Below are positions 56,457-64,000 of a stretch of DNA of 64,000 bases, piece by piece. The position numbers and the translations under genes were made by a program. The notes under the pieces are model-generated. The model did no database searches, had not been told where the DNA came from, and worked only from the letters and a program-made list of their open reading frames with translations. The first letter of the stretch is position 1, and each line of letters opens with the position of its first letter. The DNA is from Brachionus plicatilis (taxonomy: Eukaryota; Rotifera; Eurotatoria; Ploima; Brachionidae): assembly GCA_010279815.1 (NCBI GenBank), contig QEOQ01000206.1, positions 942,185 to 1,006,184 on the forward strand, written 5' to 3'.

Positions 56457-59400
56457 TCAAAATAATTCTCTCAGTTTTTGAGTTAAATTTGGTTCTATGG
56501 TGGCCATTAATTGCTCGAAATCTTTGACACCAATAATAGATTCGCATTCTCTTAACCGGTCAAGGACCGCATCTTTTAGTGATACGGAATGAACAGGATC
56601 GACAAGTCGTAACTTAAAAACAATTTTAAAATATTCTAAAAATGAAAAGCTAAAAAATCAAAGTGAACTACCCTTCGTTTTCTTTTTTCATGTTCAGTGT
56701 CGATCTCTTCATCATCATTCTCAACATCTTTGGCAACTAATAAATAGCTTAATAATAAAGAATAAAATTTATTAAATTTCGAAATCGGAAGTCAAAATTT
56801 CTTACTCATATTTCGTTCCATTTTCATCTTTTAGAACTTCTAGCAAAACAGTTACGCAAACATTTAAAATAGCACCAAATCGTTCGTATATTACACTTAA
56901 AATTTAAAAATCAATTTTTTTATAAAACAAAATTTTCAAATATATAAATAAACAAATAAAACATAGCTTTATTAAAGATTATTAAAAATTAGAATGTGTC
57001 AAGTATCGAAAATTTTCAAAAATGTTATTCCCATAAAAAATCAAGAAAAAATATTTTTGAGAATATAATTTTTTTTATTAAATTCCGAATTTTATTAAAT
57101 AAAAGAATCACTTAAATCACTTAAATCACTTAAATCGTGAAATGCAAGCAAATTTTTAGTGATTGCTTGAAAAAAATTTTAATGCCAAAAACAGTTTTTA
57201 TTTGGTTATAATAATCTGAAAATTTTTTTTTAGTTTGTACAGACTCTAATTAATTTTTAAAAAATTAATTGTTTTTTTAAATATTTTCTTATCTTAAGTT
57301 TAAAATGTGTAATTTTGTTAAAAATTTTCTTTATCGAAAAAAAGAGATAATTTTAATAATAAATTAATTTTTACAAAACTTACCTTGAATTAAATCTAAT
57401 TAATGATATTAAAGCTAAAGCAGTGAGCTTTCTACGTTCCGGATGAACAATCATGTCTATTTTATCAATCCATGAGTCCAACAAGTCACCTAGTAAACGT
57501 TCAGGCTAAAAAAATCATTAAATTCTAGAAAAAAATTTAAAAAGAGCATAGAAATAAATTTTGCTTTAACTTTATTCGCTGTCAATTAGGGTTTTGTTTA
57601 ATTCAGTACAAAAGAATAGAAAAAAATAATAAACCTAAGCATTTTAGTCTTAAATAAAAGTGAATCAATTAAAATAAAAAAAATAAAAATAATATCTGTG
57701 TTGCAATTTTTCTGGAAATTAAATGTATTCGACATAAAAGTACAATAATTTAAAAGATCACTAAAATTTACAACTATTAAGATGGATTTATTGTGCATAA
57801 TTTTTTTATCAATTATAAACTAAATAAATGAAAAAAAAAAAGAATAATTTTTATGTGATTTATGTATTTGAGAAAACTTAAAACTAAATAAAAAAGTACG
57901 ATATGAAGTAGACGTAACACATACTCCGGAAGTCTGCAAAATCTGTGCAAATTAATTGCGTTTTATTTTTAAATCTTTTAAGCTAGGGTGCAATTTTGCA
58001 GACTTCCGGAGTAGGTGAACAAAAGTTTTTCATTTTTTTTTTACAGAATAAGTTTTTGAAATTTAGAACAAAATTTGTAAATTTTTTTATTTTATGTATT
58101 GGAAGTTTTGAATGAAATTTCATGCTAGTAGACCACATAATTGCTATAAAAAGAGGCCAAATGCTGACATTTTCTGAAATTGAATCGATTATTTTATTAA
58201 AAGAATTTTTTTTATTTGTTATCAAAGATTTTAAAACTGTTGAGGTAAATTATATTCGATTGACCCTCATTATCATGAGACAAATGAAAAATTTAAAATC
58301 ATACCAAAATACCCATTGTTTTAAAAAATTATATTTCAATTTTAAATAAAAATTATTTGTTAATTTTTACATTAAATAAATAAAATATACAGGTCTATTT
58401 TTTTGAAATTACTTATAGTCTTCAATTGTACATTAAAGTAAGACAATCTTTTCAATAAAAAGTATCAAATTTGTTACAATTTCTTATTTTCTTTTTTTTA
58501 TAAAAGGAAATATTCAAAAATTAATACAAATGTATTTTAATTTTACGCTAAATGTAAACTTTTTTTAAATTAAGACTCAATTTTAGTATATTTAAGATTT
58601 TTTCATAGTTATTGTAAATTTTTCTGAAAGTGAATGATTTTGTCAATTTTAGATAATTTAATGAATTTAAAAAAAGCATCAAGAGTATTTATTTTATTAC
58701 TCTACCTTTTTACTTTTTTGAAGGTAAAATAATTTTGACATCCCTAATAATGATCATTAAAAATTATTATCATTATAAATGACTTCAATTTATCAAGCTT
58801 TTGATTGTCTACCGCATAAAAAGCTCTTATTTAAGCTACAAAAGTATGACTTCAATCCAAAAATGGTTGACTGGTTTAGTGCTTTTTTAACCGGTAGAAA
58901 ACAAAGAGTAGTGATGGGTAACTGTATGTCAGACTGGGTAGATGTAACTAGTGGCGTCCCACAGGGCTCTGTCCTCGGTCCGATATTGTTTATAATCTAT
59001 ATAAATGATTTAGTAGACCATATTAAAAGTCCGTGCGAACTTTTTGCAGATGACACAAAATATGGAGAAGCTTTAGATCACCCAAGTAAACCTATCTTAT
59101 TACAAGAAAACTTAGACCAAATAAGCCAGTGGACAAAGTTTTGGGAGATTGCACTGAATGAAGATAAATGCAAAGTAGTCCACTTTGGTGGTGAAAATCC
59201 TTGTCACAATTACATTCTAAACGACAAAGTAGTATCAGACGCTGATGGAGAGCGCGATTTAGGTATTTTCATCTCCAAAAATCTAAAATGGTCTACTCAC
59301 ATAAGCTCCTGCGTTAGCAAGGCAAATTTTACCCTCGGTTTAATATGAAGAACATTCAAATATCATAACGCAGTGACAATATCAAAACTATACAAAACGT

Positions 59401-62400
59401 TCGTTCGGCCACAGCTCGAATATGGAGTTCAAGTGTGGATGCCAATTCTAAAAAAAGACATTAACAACATCGAATCTGTCCAGCGAAGAGCTACAAAGCT
59501 TATTCCGCAATTAAGAAATGTAGGATACACTCAAAGACTTGAAAAACTTAATCTACAAACGCTCGAAGTAAGAAGAACCAGAGGCAACCTAATTCAAATG
59601 TTTAAAATTGTCAAGGGTTTTGATAAGATCAACTGGTACAATCCTATTATATTCAAAAAAGATTCTTCGAATGGACTAAGACAAGGGCCGAGATTTCATG
59701 ATTTTATTATAGAAAGACAGCTGGTAAAAAACTGCGAACAACGTCACAATTTCTTTGTTAACAGAGTGTCAAGTGTTTGGAATCGTCTACCAAAAGAGAT
59801 AACTGACTCAAATACTATTAATCAATTTAAAAATAAACTAGATAAATTAGATTTAGCAAGCTATTACAATGGGTCTTAAAAACCCATTTCGTGTGGTTGT
59901 CCACATCATAGCTTTATTTATTATTATTATTAAATAAGAAGATAAAAAGTACTCCAGATATTAAAATTTTTGAAAAAATAGCTTAAATAGTCAAATTTAA
60001 ATTAACAACCCATTGTTAAAGCATCATCATTAAACTATAAAATTTAAATTCGTTGCTACTTACCGATTGATTGCGCATTTGGGCGCACTTTTCGATAATT
60101 TTCATAAACTGTTGTCCATCCTCGAGAACAGGTCTTGCCAACATGCTAAGACACATTGCCATTATCATGGGATAAACCTCTGTATTCATGGACATATTGA
60201 TGGCCTTTACAATAAATGGTTCGAACAGTCTTATCTGAATATTATCAGCTGGCACTTCGAACATTTGACCAACAGTTCTCATGAACCTAAGCAACGCGTC
60301 AATTTTAATTCTGTCGCTCAACAAATCGCAGCATTTATTCACCAAAAAGTCTCCATAATACTGAAACAACTGTCTGGCGTCCAGGATCACATAGGAATCA
60401 ATGATGTCCAGACACAGCTTCCAAATTTCGGTGTCACGATCCAACAATGGCTTAATATTGGCGAACAAATTGAGCAAATCGTTTGACATTTGCAGTGAAT
60501 TTTGAATGGCAATGTTCCACAACTCGAGGCCGTCCTCGAGCAAATAGACCGAGGCTGGATTGGTCGAATCAGTCGAGTAGTGAATGACAGGCACAAGAAA
60601 CGGGTGGTAGCTTACGGACTGGGCGCCGAACGATTTCACAATGTGATGAAAAGCAGTGACTATGGAACATCTCAGCATGTTATAGTTGGCTGATTCTTGC
60701 CACAAAAATGGCAAGTAATCGGCCAACTGGTTGCAATAGGGTCTAATGTGAACATCCACTCTTTCTACCAAAAATGACAGCACCGACAAAACCTTTATCT
60801 TTGTGTCACATTCTTCCACTTCTTTCAACAATTGACACAGCAAGCCAAAGTGGTAGTTTAAATAAGGCAAGTAGGTCTCTTTTTCAAAGTGAACATCGTC
60901 CATCACAGCTTTGAGAGTCAAGCAAGCCTGCAATCGGATCACAACATTTTGATCCGATTGCAGAAGCTCGCACAGAACCTCGTAGACCGATGGTCTGTAC
61001 TGGACCGACAGCTTAATATTAACCCAATTGGATATGAGAATAAGAATTCTTCTTTTGATCAAAATGTGACATGGTGGATATCCATTGAGGCCTTTGAGCT
61101 CGGGCAGTAGGGCCTGGGTGAACCAAATGTCAAAGTCAATTGATGAGACCAGCTCCCATGCGGCTATGCTGCCGCAGTTGTACGACGCGTCCTTTAACAA
61201 AATGTACAAATTAATGTTGGACTTTTGCAGTTGGTTTGAATCATAGGCTCCATTTTGGTTCAAATTTTGGACAATGTGAACATTTTCTGCCACAAAGGCT
61301 TCGCGACTCTCAACTGGCTTGAGCTTGGAATAGGTCTCGAGAAGCTCGACTACAATTGGAACCACTTGGTCATGGTATTCGTGCACAAACGCCTGGAATA
61401 GCGTTTCGGCACATGCTCTGTAGTTGTACTTCCATGCATCGGTAGATGTGCCGTCCTCGTTGATGAACTCCTCGGGTGCATCGCGCCATGACTCTAGCTC
61501 TTCGTCGGTCATCAGCAAATACTCGTTGAACAAAATGCCCATAATTTGCTGCAGATTTTTTCTGGTCAAAAAGTGCTCTTTTATTTCAATGGCTTTGAGT
61601 TGTTTTTGCTGAACCTGTGGATCGTCCAGCTTGACCAACCGTTGTTTGTACTTGTCACACATTATCATTGATTTCATAAAATTCATCAGTTGTATGATCA
61701 ATTTGGCAAATGAGTGGGCTTTGCCTTGCGCAGTAAAGCATACCTGAAGGATCAAATTGAAGCACTCTTGCATACTTGTTTGGATAAAGTTAAACGGACA
61801 TGTTTCTTGGTAGTCGTGCAAAATTTCCACATACAAAACAATTATGTACTCGTATTTTTCTTTGAAGTATTCTCCGAGCCGTTTTTCGGCACTGTTTACC
61901 AATCGGTTGTATTTGAGCAGGGTTTTTTCAAAAGATTGGATCAAATTGGTCATCAGTTGACTTAGGGTCATGTTGTCCACATTGTCTTTGAAGCCATTTA
62001 GAACCAATTTGTGCAGTATTTTTAAGCAAATGATCGCCTGATCAAGATAGAAAGAGTGTTCCTGCAGTTGTTTGGTCAAAAAAATTTCCTCATAAGAGTC
62101 CATTTCGCCCAAAGAATCATTCAAACATTTGTGCAAATAGTAAAATGCTAGTTCCAGTATTAGATTAATTATATTGAGAGACAATTGTTCGAATATTTTG
62201 CGATCATTGATGAGTCTTTTTGAGGCCAACGATTTGATTATTTGATGCAGTGCCATTAGGGATCTGTTATGGATGATGCTTTGCTGAGAGTTAATGTTGT
62301 CTGTGTTGTCATTTTTTGGCGCTATGGAAAGGAGAGAGCCAAGTGCTGGCTTGGAAGAGATGGGCTCTTGGGACAACACTGAGCTTTCCTGAAGAATTTG

Positions 62401-62841
62401 AATAAGTTTTGTGATCAGGTCTGGCCATTGTAGTGGCAAGTCAAAGCGAGCTATTTTTCCCAGGATGACCGACATTTGCCGCGCCAGTTTAAGCTCTGGT
62501 TCGTTCAAGTATTGCAAAAATTGGTTTTTGAGCATCAGTCTTTCTTCTTCTTTGATTGAGTTTGGTGCTGTCTTGCGCCAATATTTATCAATAGCGTTTT
62601 TAAGACATGAACTGGCCATAAAGCGCATATTGGTGTTCAGCGAGTAATTAGACACAATCGACTAGAAATTTTATGAATTTTTTTTTTTTATCTCTTTTTT
62701 TGGAAATAGACTTACAAGTAAATTCAAGCAATAGCCAGGATGAATTTCAAGCTCTTGGATCTTGGCCTCAGCTTCTTTGACTTCAACCGCATTTTGTGAA
62801 CACGCTTTTTGAATAATTTCAAGTAAAATATTATTTTCCAT
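56457..62841 (-). CDS. IPO11: Importin-11 (nuclear transport receptor), 6 exons
   Basis: Importin-beta family receptor that carries cargo such as UBE2E3 and RPL12 through nuclear pores. Exons: 62841-62716, 62661-60064, 57505-57384, 56895-56806, 56747-56672 and 56612-56457; 1,055 codons (human 975), phases close. Seen: N-terminal HEAT helices with CLKNAIDKYWRKTAPNSIKE; LGKIARFDLPLQWPDLI; ASKRLINDRKIF; YNYRACAETLFQAFVHEYHD; LVERVDVHIRPYCNQLADYL; and STDSTNPASVYLLEDGLELW. The C-terminal exons contain PERRKLTALALISLI and DPVHSVSLKD, matching human IPO11. Extra length lies mainly in a Ser/Asn-rich insertion near residue 150. The 2.56-kb intron 2 contains a LINE and a short MITE, while all other introns are 50-490 nt. 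Confidence 0.96.
57106..57136. repeat. Tandem 9-mer AATCACTTA, 3.4 copies
   Basis: AATCACTTA repeated head to tail within importin-11 intron 3. Short minisatellite; no function visible. Confidence 0.85.
57922..58013. mobile_element. 92-bp element with 20-bp terminal inverted repeats
   Basis: Starts TACTCCGGAAGTCTGCAAAA and ends with its exact inverse TTTTGCAGACTTCCGGAGTA. Lies in importin-11 intron 2. The next bases outside (CACA and GGTG) extend the symmetry imperfectly, and no target duplication is evident. The GTCTGCAAAA part recalls the centre of the 350-bp palindromic MITEs. Confidence 0.7.
58779..59932 (+). mobile_element. 5'-truncated LINE (CR1/Jockey-like) reverse transcriptase fragment with one stop
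   Basis: Antisense to importin-11, inside its intron 2. The coding part encodes the RT palm and thumb: AFDCLPHKKLLFKLQKYDF, FLTGRKQRVVMG, SGVPQGSVLGPILFIIYIND, the catalytic FADDTK box, then NLKWSTHISSCVSKANFTLG. A single TGA (59,346-59,348) follows GLI, after which the same frame continues with RTFKYHNA, VRPQLEYGVQVWMPILKKDI, RRATKLIP and VSSVWNRLPKEI to a normal end (59,879). The TGA sits where an Arg codon is usual (one C-to-T change). The N-terminal endonuclease and first RT motifs are missing; near the left end the motif-A Asp frame is disturbed. After the stop come a stem-loop (GGGTCTTAAAAACCC) and a TTA-triplet tail, typical of CR1-like 3' ends. Confidence 0.9.
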
Positions 62842-64000
62842 TTCAATAGTTCTGCTAGCCTAATGGATCTACAAGAAAAATGAGAAAAAAGAAATTATTG
62901 TCAAGCTAAAAAATGAAAATAAGTTTTTTAGTTAGATTTTTGAAAAATTTAATTGTTCAAACTTATTAATTGGCTAAGTGAGATACATGGTATGGTGGAG
63001 AAGGTTTGGTTATCACCTTTATTTTACTTATTCATAATTTTTTTTAAAAAAAAAGCTCCAAATTTCAAGATTAAAAAAATAAAAATTAATTTTATTTTTT
63101 AAGTTTTTTTTTTGCAATTTTGTGATGACTTTCAAATTGTCTTATAAGTTGGTATCAGTACGCTCATCAAAATTACACTCGGCTCAAATAGTGTATTTGT
63201 GGTACTTAAATTTTATCAATTGATTTCAATAGTTTTAATTAAATGAGCAATATTTTTCCCAATAAAACAAGTGCCATTGAGATGTTTAAGAGAAAACGTT
63301 TCAATATATTTAAGGATACTTAATGAATCTAAAAATAATCTATAAACAAGTAAAATATTTTTCATCTCCTTCTGAATCTGATCCAAATGAGCTCCGAAAT
63401 CTAAAAATATTTGATTATTTTTGTGTTTATGACAAAGCAATTAATATCATCAAATTATAAACTTAAACAATTAATTGAAAATTTAAATTCAAAATATTTT
63501 GTAATAAAGGTTTGAAAAAGAGAAGCTGATTATCGAAGATTTTTAGATATTTTTTTTTTAATTTGTTTATATTAAATTAAAAGAGTACCTTTAAATCGTT
63601 TATTTTATTTTTAAATTGTATTCTCTAGCGTCTTTATAAATAAAATTATTAATATCATCAAATTCAACAAATCACTTCCTCATTTTGGCTATAAATAGAA
63701 CCATAAAACATAAAGACCTATTTAACTCTGATTTTTAGAATTAGATTAAATCAAACCATTTTTATGTAAAAAAGTTTTTTAATGAATAGAAAAAGTACTT
63801 ATTTATTTTCAGAACGCAAGTTTTTCAAAGATTATTGAGATTTTTTTATGCCTTTATAGGGAAAAATTCATAAAATTAATCATTTTTAAGAATTAAGTTG
63901 TATTTTGATTTTAGACTAAAATCGGTTCCAATTTATTTAATGGGAGTCAGTAATATTGGAAAAAGATTTGAGTAAATATGATAACAATTGTTTTTGATGA
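62842..64000. other. Intergenic to window edge
   Basis: About 1.16 kb upstream of importin-11. Contains one possible minus-strand terminal exon (63,216-63,400), listed separately; otherwise AT-rich with nothing supported. Confidence 0.45.
63216..63400 (-). CDS. Possible terminal exon of a gene extending past the window
   Basis: From a TTTTAG acceptor at 63,401 the minus strand reads FGAHLDQIQKEMKNILLVYR, LFLDSLSILKYIETFSLKHL and NGTCFIGKNIAHLIKTIEIN to a TGA: 61 codons after a 2-nt phase. The helical Leu/Ile/Lys pattern looks protein-like, but AT-rich DNA also gives such translations. I find no partner exon between here and 64,000, so upstream exons would have to lie beyond the window or the call is false. 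Family unknown. Confidence 0.25.

Noticed and set aside
60067..62647. Plus-strand open frames opposite importin-11
   Set aside because: Antisense shadows of the conserved 2.6-kb exon.
1..64000. CRISPR arrays, operons, riboswitches or ribosome binding sites
   Set aside because: The window is clearly animal nuclear DNA with spliceosomal introns; repeats present are inverted or simple, not spaced direct-repeat arrays.

Overview
The window is nuclear DNA from an AT-rich invertebrate animal with a compact genome. Genes are broken by very short GT-AG introns (many 45 to 60 nt), and both strands are used without operons. The protein set is metazoan: SLC6 and SLC26 transporters, a heme-type cystathionine beta-synthase, RME-8/DNAJC13, ZW10, importin-11, HERPUD, AIG1 and cathepsin L. 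A rotifer such as Brachionus would fit, but the sequence alone does not prove the taxon. I built exon models by hand from splice sites, reading-frame phase and recalled family motifs. Almost every multi-exon model closes to a whole number of codons.

Layout: 1.1-3.1 kb CBS (-); 4.1-4.8 NAT9-like acetyltransferase (-); 6.3-9.8 and 10.6-13.9 two tandem SLC6 transporters (+); 15.1-18.3 SLC26 anion transporter with STAS domain (-); 20.3-23.2 EIF3C (-); 25.1-27.1 an unidentified, partly decayed coding unit (-) beside a Tigger/pogo-like transposon end; 27.5-36.5 DNAJC13 (-) with a 6.2-kb exon and a repeat-filled intron that hosts a tiny zinc-finger ORF (+); 38.5-39.8 lipid phosphate phosphatase (-); 40.3-43.3 ZW10 (+); 45.4-46.6 HERPUD (-); 49.5-50.3 AIG1/ADTRP-type hydrolase (+); 52.45 tRNA-Glu(CTC) (-); 53.1-54.2 cathepsin L (+); 55.7-56.0 a small acidic protein, possibly GON7-like (-); 56.5-62.8 importin-11 (-) with a LINE in an intron; 62.8-64.0 mostly non-coding.

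The genes are mostly unrelated housekeeping genes, each with its own job: translation initiation, endosomal chaperoning, vesicle tethering and checkpoint, nuclear import, ER quality control, lysosomal proteolysis and sulfur amino acid metabolism. The tandem SLC6 pair is the only local gene family. Gaps hold decayed coding pieces and palindromic, MITE-like repeats.

Most interesting: both SLC6 paralogues have Ala where a nearly invariant Na1-site Asn is expected; a 741-bp near-perfect palindrome lies at 50.8-51.5 kb; two 350-bp palindromic elements carry 8-9 bp target duplications; and several coding-like stretches lie outside the recognised genes. I found no convincing wholly new multi-gene system.
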